This document shows positions 1 to 11,278 of a DNA stretch of 64,000 nucleotides, one piece after another. Origin of the DNA: Carettochelys insculpta. Its lineage: Eukaryota; Chordata; Testudines; Carettochelyidae. Where the stretch lies: assembly GCF_033958435.1 (NCBI RefSeq), contig NC_134150.1, positions 32,979,501-33,043,500 on the forward strand, in the 5' to 3' direction. The notes beneath the pieces were generated by a model, which made no database searches, was not told the DNA's origin, and saw only the letters and a program-made list of their open reading frames with translations. Both the position numbers and the translations under genes were made by a program. How positions within the stretch are numbered: the stretch's first letter is position 1; each line of letters starts with the position of its first letter.

Positions 1-2529
1 TTTCCTAATGTCCAACCTGAACCTCCCCTGCTGCAGTTTAAGTCCATTGCCTCTTGTTCTATCCTCAGAGGCAAGGAAGAACAAGTTCCCTCCCTCTGCC
101 TTATGACACTCTTTTAGATACCTGAAAACTGCTATCATGTCCCCCCTCAATCTTCTCTTTTCCAAACTAAACAAGCCCAATTCTTTCAGCCTTTCTTCAT
201 AGGTCATGTTCTCTAGACCTTTGATCATTCTCGTTGCTGTCCTCTGGACCCTCTCCAATTTCTCCACATCCTTCCTGAACTGCGGTGCCCAGAACTGGAC
301 ACAATACTCCAGCTGAGGCCTAACTAGTGCAGAGTAGAGCGGGATAATGACTTCTCGTGTCTTGTTCACAACACACCTGTTAATGCATCCTAGAATCATG
401 TTTGCTTTTTTTGCAACAGCATCACACTGTTGACTCATATTTAGCTTGTGGTCCACTATAACCCCTAGATCCCTTTCTGCTGTACTCATTCCTAGGCAGT
501 CTTTTGCCATTCTGTATGTGTGACACTGATTGTTCCTTCCTAAGTGGAGCACTTTGCATTTGTCCTCATTAAACTTCATCCTGTTTACCTCAGCCCATTT
601 CTCGAGTTTATCCAGATCCTTTTGAATTATGACCCTATCCTCCAAAGAAGTTGCAACCCCTCCCAGCTTGGTATCATCTGCAAACTTAATAAGTGTGCTT
701 TCTATGTCAATATCTAAATCGTTAATGAAGATATTGAACAGAACCGGTCCTAAAACAGACCCCTGCAGAACCCCACTAGTTATACTTTTCCAGCAGGATT
801 GAAAACCATTAATAACTACTCTCTGGGTACGGTTATCCAGCCAGTTGTTCACCCACCTTATAGTAGCCCCATCTAAGTTGTATTTGATTAGTTTATTGAT
901 AAGTATATTATGTGAAACCATGTCAAATGCTTTACTGAAGTCTAGGTATACCACATCCACCGCTTCTCCCTTATCCACAAGGCTTGTTATTCTATCAAAG
1001 AAAGCTATTAGAGTGGTTTGACATGATCTGTTTTTAACAAAACCATGCTGGCTGTTCCCTATCACCTTGCCACCTTCCAATTGCTTGCAGATGATTTCTT
1101 TAATGACCTGCTCCATTATCTTTCCTGGCACAGAAGTTAAGCTGACTGGCCTGTAGTTTCCTGGGTTATTCTTGTTCCCCTTTTTATAAATGGGTACTAT
1201 ATTTACCCTTTTCCAGTCTTCTGGAATCTCTCCCATCTCTCACGATTTTCCAGAAATGATTTCTAAAGGCTCAGATAGCTCCTTGAGGATTCTAGGATGC
1301 ATTTCATCAGGCCCTGGTGATTTGAAGACTTCTAATTTTTCTAAGTAAATTTTAATTTGTTCTTTTCTTATTTCAACTTCTAAACCTACCCCTTTTTCAC
1401 TAGCATTCTCTATATCAGGCATTCCTTCAGATTTCTCAGTGAAGACCGAAACAAAGAAATCATTAAACATCTCTGCCATTTCCAAATTCCCTGTTAACTG
1501 TTTCTCCCTCGTCACTGACCAATGGCCCTACCCTCTCCTTGGTCTTCCTCTTGTTACCAATGTATTTGTAAAGAGCCTTCTTGTTTCCCTTTATGCTTGT
1601 AGGTAGTTTGAGCTCATTTTGTGCCTTAGCCTTTCTAATCTTGCTCCTGCATGCTCGTGTTGTTTGCCTATATTCGTCCTTTGTAATTTGTCCTAGTTTC
1701 CATCTCTTATACGATTCCTTTTTTAGTTTGAGATCATGCAAGATCTCCTGGTTAAGCCAAGGCAGTCTTTTGCCATGTTTTCTATCTTTCCTACGCAGCG
1801 GGATAGCTTGCTTTTGGGCCCTTAATAATGTCCCTTTGAAAAACTGCCAACTCTCCTCAGCTGTTTTTCCCCTCAGTTTAGCTTCCCATGGGACCTTATC
1901 TACCAGCTGTCTGAGTTTACCAAAATCTGCCTTCCTGAAATCCATTATCTCTATTTGTACTGTTTTCCCTTCTACCCTTCCTTAGAATTGTGAACTCTAT
2001 GATTCCATGATCACTTTCACCCAAGCATCCTTCCACTTTCAAATTCTCAATAATTTCCTCCCTATTTGTTAAAATTAAATCTAGAACAGCTTCCCCCCAG
2101 TAGCTTTTTCAACCTTTTGGAATAAAAAGTTGTCTGCAATGCAGTCCAAGAATTTATTGGACAGTCTGTCTCCTGCTGTATTAGTTTCCCAACATATACC
2201 TGGATAGCTGAAGTCCCCCATCACCACCAAATTCTGGGCCCTGGATGATTTTGTTTGCTGTTTAAAGAAATCCTCATCCACCTCTTCCACCTGGCTAGGG
2301 GGCCTGTAGTAGACTCCTAGTAGGATCTCATCCTTGTTTTTTACTCCTCTGAGTCTAGCCCAGAGACTTTCAACCCGTCCATCTCCTACATCCATCTCCA
2401 CCTCGTCGAAGTGTGTACATTTTTAACAGACAAGGCAACACCTCCTCCCTTCTTTCCCTGTCTGTCCTTCCTAAGCAGGCTGTACCCTTCAATACCAACA
2501 TTCCAATCATGAGTATTGTCCCACCATAT
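1..2529 (-). mobile_element. CR1 LINE retrotransposon, 5'-truncated, 3' end off the window
   Basis: Reverse-strand copy of a chicken-repeat-1 type non-LTR retrotransposon. Read on the minus strand it runs from a piece of the apurinic-type endonuclease (about 2529-2081), through the linker, into the reverse transcriptase (about 1300 to 1). It ends abruptly near 2529, as expected for 5' truncation during target-primed reverse transcription. The 3' UTR is outside the window. The sequence is well preserved compared with the other CR1 pieces here, so it is one of the younger CR1 insertions in the window. Confidence 0.95.
1..2529 (-). pseudogene. CR1 ORF2 (endonuclease / reverse transcriptase), disrupted
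   Basis: Encodes the CR1 polyprotein that nicks target DNA and reverse-transcribes the element RNA. Visible parts in order: endonuclease fragment with [11 protein letters not shown] (2081-2401 block); linker (1463-1945 block); start of the RT domain with [15 protein letters not shown] near 1275-1325; RT palm motif FADDTKLGG near 660-690. From 1239 down to base 1 the minus frame contains no stop (413 codons), which I checked codon by codon. Damage: one TGA at 1240-1242, one frameshift around 1500-1515 where two reading frames meet inside the linker, and further breaks between 1945 and 2081. It cannot make a full protein. Function is known from the CR1 family; the frame and breaks are seen directly. 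Confidence 0.9.
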
Positions 2530-2682
2530 ATTGATAGAGAAAATATGAACTATTTAAATTATAGTTTGTCTTTCTTATGAATACCCAGGATATTTTTATT
2601 TGTTTTGGTGCTTGCTTTGAACATTTGTAAACAATTATGTTACTATGCAGAAGGTTGTTCAGTAGTGCCATGTTGTTTTATG

Positions 2683-3076
2683 TACACATTGGACCTCCTG
2701 GGTCCAGCAGCCTCTGGACCTGAGGCATCCCAAAAGATGGAGTTTGCTAGATGGGGGAGATCAGGCCACCCTGGGCACCCAGCTCCAGCCAGCAGAACTT
2801 CTTGCCCCCAGCAGCTCTGCTCCATAGGCCAGTGGCAGCTCTGTTTCCCCAGTCACTGGGGCTCTGCCTGGGGGCAATGGTGTCACTACGCCCACAGTGG
2901 CCAGGGCTTCCTGCCTGGGGGCTGCAGCAGCTCCGCTCCCAGCCAGATGATTTGCATGCCACTCAGCCAGCTCAGTCCCCTGCTTCTAGCAACCTCTGCA
3001 GCTAGAGCTCTCTGGTCTAGCAACATCCAAGGTCCACCAGAGTCCTGGATGAGGGAGGTTCAACCTGTGTTATGAG
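2683..3076. mobile_element. Short terminal-inverted-repeat DNA element (TTGRACCTC family), GC-rich interior
   Basis: The left end reads TTGGACCTCCTGGGTCC and the right end is its approximate inverse (GAGGGAGGTTCAACCTG). The same termini bound the elements at 6889-7171 and 47590-47910, so this is a recurring family. The interior is GC-rich and has no transposase. ORFs called in it are artefacts of low stop-codon density. No clean target duplication is visible and I cannot assign a superfamily. Confidence 0.6.
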
Positions 3077-3516
3077 TACACTGTGAGTGGGATAAATAGA
3101 GAATATTTGTGTTGTTCTTGCGCGCTGTTTTTAACATATGCATACACACATGTTCACACATACATGTTCTCACTCTCATAATAATAGTATGCATAGATTT
3201 TTAGCCATCTGGGAAGTTTATACACTGCAGGGCAATGGAATTTGTGTAGACTTTTTCCAGCAGTTTATTTGGTCCATAACACATTGTTCATGTTCAATTC
3301 TTTCATCTGTTTAATTTGAATTCGTTTAGAAACTTTATTGTTAATTGACATGGGGGAAATAGCTGTTTGCCTTAACAAGCACATCAATATGCATCTGTTG
3401 AATTGGTTATTATTTAAATTACCAAATATCCTCAAAAACTGATAAACTAAAGACTAGTTTCTTCTTTAGAACATGTGTGCATAGATCATCTTAAAATAAT
3501 TGAGAATTGTGTTCAC
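3077..3516. other. Anonymous AT-rich sequence
   Basis: No gene, repeat terminus or long ORF recognised. Confidence 0.5.
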
Positions 3517-3668
3517 CATGCTTTTTTGTGCTGGTACTTGCTGGTGCTGAGTACCGACACCTAGCCAGCCCCAGCTGTGGAATTGACTGGGAGTGGGAGT
3601 TGGGCAGCTGGATGAATACTGGCTATTTATTTATTTATTTGTTTGTTTGTTTTACAAAACAGGCACTG
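3517..3668. mobile_element. hAT-like short non-autonomous element (approximate)
   Basis: Ends are CATGCTTTTTTGTGCTGG on the left and an inverse resembling TTTTACAAAACAGGCACTG on the right, the CAGTG-type termini of hAT elements. The interior holds a short (TTTA)/(TTTG) run at about 3627-3652. No good 8-bp duplication is seen, so boundaries are tentative. Confidence 0.45.
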
Positions 3669-4168
3669 CTTGTTTATATTCAAGGGTAGAATGTAGTGTA
3701 CGTGCAGAATAAAATTAGAGCTTCCTGTGTTTCCAGGAGGAAGATTGTAGCAAAATAGGAGCATTTCCAGTCTTATTTCACCAAGGGCTCAGCCCTGCAG
3801 AGAGAGAGAGAACTCTTCAACAGAATAATCATATGCTGCTTGTCCCATACACAATAGTTTTGGTTTTGTGGTTAGTCACTCCCTTCTCTGTTGTGTCTTC
3901 TTGAACTCCCATTCCTGCCCCTGAGGAGCTCAGAAATAAACAGCATCCCATCTGGTTATGAACTGCCCTCTTCATCATCTTGATGGTGGATGGATGTGCT
4001 TAATGTCCCCAGATGATGCTGCCATGATATCATGTGTACATCACTTACTCAACATCTGATTCATTGTCAGAAGCCATATGCCAGAAGACACCCTCTTCTC
4101 TTGCATATCCCCATAATTTCTTTTACATTTCTCCCTCTGTATCTGTCCTATATATGTTCTTAATGTCT
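3669..4168. other. Anonymous sequence
   Basis: Nothing recognised apart from a short GA run near 3800. Confidence 0.5.
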
Positions 4169-4410
4169 ACAGTGTAGTTGTAGCCATATTAGTCCTATAA
4201 TATAAAGAGAGTAATTGGGTACAGTAGTATGTGTTGGTACACTAACTTCTGCTTGTGAGAGACAACACAAAACAATCTGTTCAGCATTGTATTTTGTCAT
4301 GAAATTGAGAGTATCTTTCACACACCTGAAGAAGATCTGAGTGGCTTGAAAGCTTAGCTCCCTCACCATTAGAAATGGGTCCATTAAAATATATTACCTT
4401 ACACTCTCTT
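4169..4410. mobile_element. Penelope-like tail, family 2, inverted pair
   Basis: The left half (about 4169-4265) is the reverse complement of a Penelope-like 3' tail: TAGCCATATTAGTCC, then a decayed CTTCTGCTTGTGAGAGAC. The right half (about 4325-4410) is the same tail forward: CCTGAAGAAGATC, TTGAAAGCTTAGCTCC, then GGGTCCATTAAAATATATTACC. The two halves face each other head to head. Other family-2 copies are at 50055-50215 and 63787-63890. The copy is old and has no clear target duplication. Confidence 0.7.
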
Positions 4411-4450
4411 ACTCTTACTTACTTACTCTTACACTTACCTACTCTCTTGC
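4393..4450. repeat. Degenerate (TTAC)n simple repeat
   Basis: Repeated ACTCTTACTTACTTACTC-type units directly follow the Penelope tail, perhaps expanded from its 3' end. Confidence 0.8.
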
Positions 4451-4462
4451 ATGGTGAATAGT

Positions 4463-4705
4463 CACAGAGAGGTATCTGTGTTAGTTTGTATCGTCACAAA
4501 ACCACAAAGCAGTCAAATAGCTCTTCAAAGACTAAAAATAATTTATTAGGTGATGAGCTTCCATGGGGCAGACCCACTTCTTCGGATCTGGAATCAGTTC
4601 ATTTTCAGCACTAATTCCAGGTGTGAAGAAGTAGGTCTGCCCCACATCACCTGAGGAATTATTTTGTTCGTCTTTAAAGTGCTACATGACTGCTTTTTTG
4701 TTTTG
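4463..4705. mobile_element. Penelope-like tail, family 1 variant, inverted pair
   Basis: The left half carries AAGCAGTCAAATAGC, TAATTTATTAGGTGATGAGC and CAGACCCACTTCTTC. The right half carries the inverse: GAAGAAGTAGGTCTG, AATTATTTTGTTCGTC, TTTAAAGTGCTACATGACTG and a T-rich end. A spacer of roughly 40 bp lies between them. The far left has the CAGAGAGG-TGTTAGT cap seen in other family-1 copies. No convincing target duplication was found. Confidence 0.8.
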
Positions 4706-4994
4706 TCACCTTCTCTCTGTTTTTGTTTAGTTAGTGCCACTGGGACTGAAGAGGCCCCTGCTTCCTCGTTTTTTCCTTCACCCTGCTTGCTAAGTTTGCA
4801 GAATGTAAAGAATTTTTTTTTCCTTTTCAAAGTGAAGTGGCATAGCGTTTGAGTCAAAGTGTGAAGTGTGCACAGGCAAACGCAAAGACATAGACTCTGT
4901 CTAATTTTGACAAACTTGAAAAATCCTCAAAAAGATAAAATAAGTCTTAACCATATGTTTAAGGGCTGCTGGAATTTAATGGTAAAACCTAAAT

Positions 4995-5425
4995 CAGGGA
5001 TGGGCAACGGTGAGTGGGCCAAGTGAGTGGTTATCCATCACCTCAGTGGGCCACAGCAGCCCATGGCCCTTTGAGGGTCCACCTGCATTCCCCCTGACTT
5101 ATCCTCCTCCTCCTCATGCACTGGAGCCCTAAGCTCACCTGCTCCTCTCCCTCCCACCCTACCTCCCTTGCTCTCAGTACTTCTGGAGCAGTATGAATCT
5201 GCCGATTTGTCCTCCACTGCCTACTCCTCCCCCATCCCTTCCAGAGCTGGTACTCTGCAAACTGCTAATTCACAGCATTCCATCTTGGGGAAAAATATGC
5301 ATAAGAAAACCAGCCGAATCTGGTAATCTTGTGCATGGGCAGTAGTACACAAAATGTCTCGTGGGCCATGCATAGAACCCTGATGGGACGTATGTGGTCC
5401 TCAGGCCACAAGTTGGCCACCACTG
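4995..5425. mobile_element. hAT-type non-autonomous element (CAGGGATGGGCAAC termini)
   Basis: Begins CAGGGATGGGCAAC and ends GTTGGCCACCACTG, an imperfect terminal inverted repeat of the hAT kind. The right third matches the element at 11995-12305 (shared words: AATCTGG, CTTGTG, CATGGGCA/TGTGGGCA, ACAAAATG), so the two are copies of one family. The middle holds a GC-rich block. No transposase. The flanking 8-mers do not match, so the duplication has decayed. Confidence 0.65.
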
Positions 5426-6888
5426 TGTTAGACCATTGTGTGAGATTTTCTTATTGCAAAAGATAATTTTGGTAAAACAAATACTAAAAATATATAACTG
5501 TAGATACTTTGAACCAATATGAATCTTAGAACAGAAAATTCCCATTGGAAAACAGGGTTGTTGAAACCCCTTATGTCCAGAATTATGTGCTAATAAGAGA
5601 GCGCAACTTTTTGTATCGTACTTGCCCAGAAAATGTTTTATATTGTAGTCAGTGTTTTAACCTTTCATATAATTCAATATGCACTTAAAACACACCGTTA
5701 TTTATAATTTACAAAATGCCATCAGTTCCTGCAAATAAGAAAAATATCAGTGCACATTGACCAGTTATAATCTGGGTATATTTAAAGTCATACTTCTATT
5801 CCTTTTTCTTAACAGTACATCAATCAAACATATTAATTTGCAATATATATATTTCCTGGAAAACATTGTATCTTAGTTGTTCTCCATTTTGCTCATTTTA
5901 AGCATATTTTCACTAAAGTGTTCTACTTCAAACTATTCTCAATTCAATTTGTAGTGTAGAGGTTTTGAGTTTAGATAATTTACATATAAAAGCTTTACTA
6001 TACATTTTATAAAATGACCGTGTTCAGAAAACAACCATTTCAATTTAACAGTATTGTTATTCTGTGAGCTAAGACTCCTCTCCCACTTACTTTTGCTTTT
6101 ACTAACAATGTTTCTTCTTGTCGTAGTTTTAAATGGTTATTGGCTGAAACCCGATAACGCTATTTTGAAATCATACTAAAATCAATTACTCTAGACCCAC
6201 TGTGATTTCACGGTTATATGTGCAGATAAAAAAAATCTATTTCTTTTGTCAAAATAATCTGGGAAAGACAGGTATCCATCCAGTTGTTCTGAAACTCTTC
6301 CTTTTAAAGATGTGAAGATAGTTGATGGTGATTTTGAGCTAAAGGTCCTTGTGTATTTTGGGTCGTGAAAAGGCCTCTCTAAATTTTATTGTGCTTTGTA
6401 AATCCCTGCCAGCCAGCCAGCCACTGAGTCTAACGCTACGTCTTTACTAGACATAGCAATTGATGGCTGATATGCAATTTTAGTTACAGATAATTGAAAT
6501 AAAAATCATTGCTTGAACAGATCCCTCAAAGGAGCTACCATTTAATAAAGTATTTCTAGAAGTAAGAGAGGCCGACTCAGTGAGTCAGCATGCATGATGT
6601 GACCTCCCCCCCTCACAAATACTACTTCCACTGGTGTTTCTAACATTGGGGAACATGCTGGCCACACAGCTGTATGGTGGGATATGTGGATTTATTGGTA
6701 TTCGGTCATATCTTGTCTGATGGTCTCCATTGTCAAAGAATAACTTTAAAAGCAACAGAAAACTTAATTTTCAACTTGAAGGGGTAAGGAAGAGGTTGTC
6801 CTGACTTCTGGGGGCCACTGAGACAACTGGGTCATGTTTATGTTAGTACTAATATAAGAAAATGTTGAATTTTTCTGATACACGTTGG
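5426..6888. other. Anonymous AT-rich sequence
   Basis: No gene recognised. GCTACGTCTTTACTAGACAT at about 6434 resembles the TCTACAC-type terminus of the small elements listed elsewhere and may be the end of a very old copy. Confidence 0.45.
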
Positions 6889-7171
6889 ACCTCTCTAGTC
6901 TGGCACCCTCAGGACCTAACTGGTGCCAGATCACAGGAGGTCAATATTGTCTAGAAGCATTACCAACACTTCCACTGCTTACTGGGCTCTTGGAAGACAT
7001 TTAGAGGTAAATTACAGCTAGATAACATCCCAGAACACTGCAAGCCAGGACTGGTGGCCATAAACAAACTTTATGAGACCAAGGGAAACTTGGCCATAAC
7101 CATGATAAGTGGACATCCAGCTAACAAGTGGACATGCCAGACTTGAGAGTGCCCAACTAGAGAGGTTCACT
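6889..7171. mobile_element. TTGRACCTC-family TIR element
   Basis: The left end TTGGACCTCTCTAGTCTGG is matched inversely by the right end CAACTAGAGAGGTTCAC. The interior matches the copy at 47590-47910 over most of its length (CTTACTGGGCTCTT, CAGGACTGGTG, ATAAACAAACTTTATG, TTGGCCATAA all shared). There is no coding capacity. Confidence 0.75.
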
Positions 7172-7179
7172 CTGTCATA

Positions 7180-7420
7180 TTGGTAGCAAGTGTCTTTTTA
7201 ATGATGCTTTATTGGGATGTATAAGTCCCAGCAGAACTCTCTGTTATTTGGTAGTGAATACCTTGGCTAATATTTTACTGTCCATATTAATTAGAGATGT
7301 ATGGTGGTAACAGGCAGCATGGTCTGGTGCCTTTCCATTCTTGAGAAGAACAGAGATTAGAGCAATGAATAGTTTAAGAGCAAGATGTCCCTCTCCTGGA
7401 GCTGACTCAGACCACTGAGG
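7180..7420 (-). pseudogene. L1/Tx1-type LINE reverse transcriptase fragment
   Basis: Minus-strand translation gives ALISVLLKNGKAPDHAACYHH, then SLINMDSKILAKVF, a stop, and after it LLGLIHPNK. These match in order the L1/Tx1 RT segment that normally reads like ..L.KPGKDP...YRP(I)SL.N.D.KILAK.. and ..LIHPDQ... Only about 80 codons survive, with an in-frame stop and substitutions at the usual Arg-Pro of YRP. It is the only L1-clade trace I found here; the other LINEs are CR1 or RTE-like. Confidence 0.65.
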
Positions 7421-7556
7421 GTGCATCTACACTACATCAATCTGTCGACAGAAGTGTTCTGCCTCGTATGGGAGTAACAGAATTCTTCCTGAGAAAACTG
7501 CTGCGTTCTGTTGACAGTTTCTTAACAGAACACATTTTAAGTGTAGATGCTCCGTG
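7420..7556. mobile_element. Small MITE with TCTACAC ends
   Basis: GGGTGCATCTACACTAC on the left and AAGTGTAGATGCTCC on the right form the terminal inverted repeat. The middle carries CTGTCGACAGAA and its relative TTCTGTTGACAG, an internal palindrome. About 135 bp, non-coding. Confidence 0.6.
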
Positions 7557-8643
7557 AGTTTTGTCGAGAAAACTCTTTAGTGTTGATGCAGCTTTATAGA
7601 GAAAGAGAAACTCCTGTCAGATCATTTCTATATGCAGAGACTAGTGTGGTGCAAGCTTTCTCCTGTGATGTCAACTGGATTATATGTGCTTGGCCTGTTT
7701 TTTTTCTTCTTTTTTTTAACATACATATTCCAAGCATGAATCATCCCAGACACAAGTGGCTTCTATAGCAGTGATAATGAAGGAAGAACTGTCTCCTACT
7801 GGGTCTACCTCTTGTTGTTGAAGCTTCAGGGACCTGCTGGGGAGAAGAGAATGGGCAGCCATGGTACATATCAGATGGCTGCCTCAGACTCTTGCTGGCA
7901 AAGAGGGGCAAAATGTGGGCTGGGTGGCACTAGATTCACTGGGAACAGTCAGAAGTAGAAGGAGTTAAGTAGCTCTGTGATTCCTCGTCCACTCTAAGAT
8001 CCTAATTATATGTGTATTACTGTATATTTTGAGGTTCTGCACCTTTACATCTATCTGTATGTCCTAGATTTGCATCTATAGCATGAGACTAATATACACC
8101 AAGTTCCCACTGGCTGTGTAAAAGTTATGTAACCTTAGGTGTTATCTGGATCACTTCTTAAGGGGCCAAGTCTTCACAGAGATCAAATCATGTTACTTCC
8201 GTTCTTATGGCTATATTTAAATTTTCGCTCTTTCCCTTCTTTTCCTTTGAACAATAGATCAGACAGGCTGGTTATATATGTACTCTTAAATCTCCATGTC
8301 TACTTCCTTAATTCTCCAAGCCATGGCAAGGTTCCCAAAATTCTCCTCCATGTTCTCTAGGAAAAAATAACCTGATTTGGTTAATATTCACTGAACACAA
8401 TTATCCAGCAACAGTGGAATAATCATATCCAGTAGGTGCTTGAGGCCAGCCCAACAGATAACTTGCATGAACCAGGAGTGTGATCCAAGACTGTGAAATA
8501 TCCAACAGCAATGAAGTAATGCTACATAATCTGTATATTACTTGGCTGCTCTTACATTACTGCACCATACCAGTGCACTATAAATCTAGAGGGCATATTA
8601 AAAAAAAGAATGCATGTCCAACAGTACCACTTATGGGGTGAAC
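7557..8643. other. Anonymous sequence
   Basis: No coding region or repeat recognised. A T-rich tract lies at about 7698-7718. Confidence 0.5.
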
Positions 8644-8943
8644 CAGGGATCTTCAACCTGCGGCTCAGGAGCTGCATGCGGCTCTTTAAGGACTTATTTG
8701 TGAAAAGAAAGAAACCTTCCTGATTATTTTCCGTAAATGGTGAGCATACTGCAGTAAACATGGATCACATTACAAATCGTTCTGCACGTGCTGTTCTTAA
8801 AATCGAGGTTACAAAAAACATGGTTTGATGTTATTTATCAAAGATCGTCTCATATTCACGTGCAATGCAGCTCTTGAATTATTGAATTTTTCAGTCAATA
8901 AAAAACATATGGCTCTTCTTGCTAATTTGGTTGCCAACTCCTG
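8644..8943. mobile_element. hAT-type non-autonomous element (CAGGGATCTTCAACC)
   Basis: Begins CAGGGATCTTCAACCTGCGG and ends TTGGTTGCCAACTCCTG. These are inverse versions of the CAGGGGTCGGCAACC-like terminus typical of hAT/Charlie MITEs. 300 bp, no transposase. Its right flank is the 8-mer AGCTAGAC, immediately followed by another hAT element at 8952. Confidence 0.75.
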
Positions 8944-8951
8944 AGCTAGAC

Positions 8952-9085
8952 CAATGGATTTCAATCTTTTTTTTCCTTTGTGGATCCCTAAGAAATTTCA
9001 TATGGAGGTGAAGACCTCTTTGGAAATCTCAGGCATAGTGTGTGGACCCCCAAGAGTATGTGGGCCACAGGTTGAAAACCACCAG
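8952..9085. mobile_element. hAT-type non-autonomous element adjacent to the previous one
   Basis: Begins CAATGGATTTCAATC and ends GGTTGAAAACCACCAG, inverse of each other apart from a few changes (CAGTGGTTTTCAACC-like). The left flank AGCTAGAC and right flank GAGTAGAC share their last five bases. It lies exactly 8 bp from the end of the element at 8644-8943, so it probably inserted into that element's target duplication. Confidence 0.65.
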
Positions 9086-9175
9086 AGTAGACAATGAAAG
9101 GTTTATTCCTTTTTAAACATCAGTGCTTCCTCTATTCCCATTCTGTTACTAGCATTGTCTAATCTAATTCACAGG

Positions 9176-9418
9176 GGCTGTGTCTACACTAGCCCCAAAC
9201 TTGGAAATGGCCATGCAAATGGCCATTTTGAAGTTTACTAATGAAGCACTGAAATGAATATTCAGCACCTCATTAGCATGCAGGCGGCCACGGCACTTCG
9301 AAATTGACACGGCTTACCGCCGCGTGGCTCGTCCAGACGGGGCTCCTTTTCGAAAGGACCCCGCCTACTTCGAAGTCCCCTTATTCCTATGAGCAGATGG
9401 GACATAGCAGACATAGCC
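9176..9418 (+). mobile_element. Harbinger-like palindromic MITE with one arm deleted
   Basis: The left terminus GGCTGTGTCTACACTAG and the complete left arm match the 436-bp palindromes at 21778 and 61678. After the centre (AGCAGATGGGA, ending at 9402) almost all of the right arm is missing, and only the distal terminus AGACATAGCC (9409-9418) remains. The flanks AGG/AGA are compatible with a decayed 3-bp duplication. This is an internal-deletion derivative that destroyed the palindrome. Confidence 0.8.
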
Positions 9419-11278
9419 AGAGAGGATCTAAAAAGGTTGTTGATCCTTTATGACACCGCTCTTTCAGAATGTGTAGTGTGCTTTTGTTTCCAAGAGCTCT
9501 CAGGCAGTAGATCTGCTTTATATTGTATTTCATTCACTGCAGTTCATAAACTACTGAATAAACTTGTTAATGGAATACAAAGATTGCTACTATAACCTGA
9601 ATTCACTATTTCAGTTCTGATTGGTTGTGGGGCCTGAAGCAAGTCAATATAATTCCTATGTGGAATCTAAGGTGAGCTCCCTGAAGCTGGAGGTCCTGAT
9701 TATATTTGTCTGGTAAAGCTTACTTTTAACATCTTTTTTCTAAGGACACCTTCAAGCCTCATCAAGCTCCAGCCCTCTCCAGTGGCCAGAGAGCAGGGTA
9801 GCTGCACCATGGCTGCAGTCCCAGGCCTCCCCAGTGGCCAGAGTGCAGGGAAGCCATGCCACAACCCGATGCTTCCAGGCTAGATGTGTCCTAGCCCTCC
9901 AAGCCTGTTACCTGCCGTCCATGGAGACTGATTCTGTTAGCAAGAATTGGATGTGTGTTAAGATAAGTGGTTACTATGCAAACTCCCTCCTACCTCCCCA
10001 GCTCTGCTAATTCTTCTTAATCCTTGTCTGCCTTCTACCAGGGCTGGGCCTCTTCTAAACTGACAGCCAGTTGTGTCCAATTTTGCTGATGAATTAAGAT
10101 GTGAAGGTGAACCTACTACCCTAATTTTACTTGTCACCTGAGACAAATAAGAACCCAGGTTTCCAAATACATATCAGAAGTTGTGCATTAATCCTTGTTC
10201 CAGACAACACTCCCAACATTTCTTAAGTAATATTTTAAAATATAATTCCTAAGAGAACCTACTCTCTGTTGGGAAGAAGTAAAGCAGGAGGACACTTTTT
10301 AATTGTTTTCCAATAAAAATCCTTAAAATTTAAAATCTTTTCCAGTAAAGCTTTATTTATCAGTAACCATGAAGAAGTTAATCAAGCGCTGTTCCCTCTT
10401 CCCCTTTTGGAACAAAATAAGGGCTCTCAAAAATAAATTACGAAGATACTGTGGATAACAGCCAAAACTTTTTTTGTAGGTTTTGGCCTGTGAACCATTG
10501 TAAGTCAGTAAAGGTAAAGAGGGCAGGAGAGGAGACTTGGACAAAAATAACTCTAATTGTTGGGGGGGTGGACTGAGGGGTGTTTATTTTTAGTGCTTGT
10601 AAGTGCAATTTATAAGAAGCAAATCACTGTGAGATTAGAGAGTGTGGATTCGATACTCCCTAGGGACTGATATATATTCTAATACACAGATGTGGTAAAC
10701 ATAGGGTCTGTCCCATGTAGAGTTTATGTGTGCCTGCATGAGGAGGCTATTTGTATGTTTAGCTGTCAGTCACTTCGACAGGAGTTTATAGAAATCATCT
10801 GTGAGATGGATATTTATATTTATTAATTCAGACTAGATTGTATCTGAAGGGGAGACTTGCACAGGAAAATCAGGCTATTGTAGTTTACGTGCTTGGATGT
10901 CTGGTTCTTGTCAAAGGATCATGGGCTATTTGATCATCGTTCATGGGTATGAGAAGGAAATTTCTCTTCAGATTGTCAATGGCCTTGAAGTGGTTTTTTG
11001 GGGGGTTTCTTCTGAAGCATTGAGTACTTGGCAGAACTATCTGGATCTATATCCTATCCAGTTTATTCACTGCCATTGCAAGGTGTTATGCAGTGGTATC
11101 CCTCAGTACCATTTGTTCTCTGCCCATGGCACATAATAACCTATTCTCCAGTGGGTTGTACTAGTGTGTTCTAATTTCAGTTACTGGGTTTAGTGTGTAG
11201 GGGTGGTGGTCGTGGTGGTGGCAGCCTGTGAGGTACAGGAGGTGAAGCTAGGTGAAGATGGTGGTCCATTCTGGTCTT
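9419..11278. other. Anonymous sequence
   Basis: No gene recognised. At about 9770-9860 an imperfect repeat of a CCCAGTGGCCAGAG(A/T)GCAGG unit occurs twice. The remainder is AT-rich and featureless to me. Confidence 0.45.
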
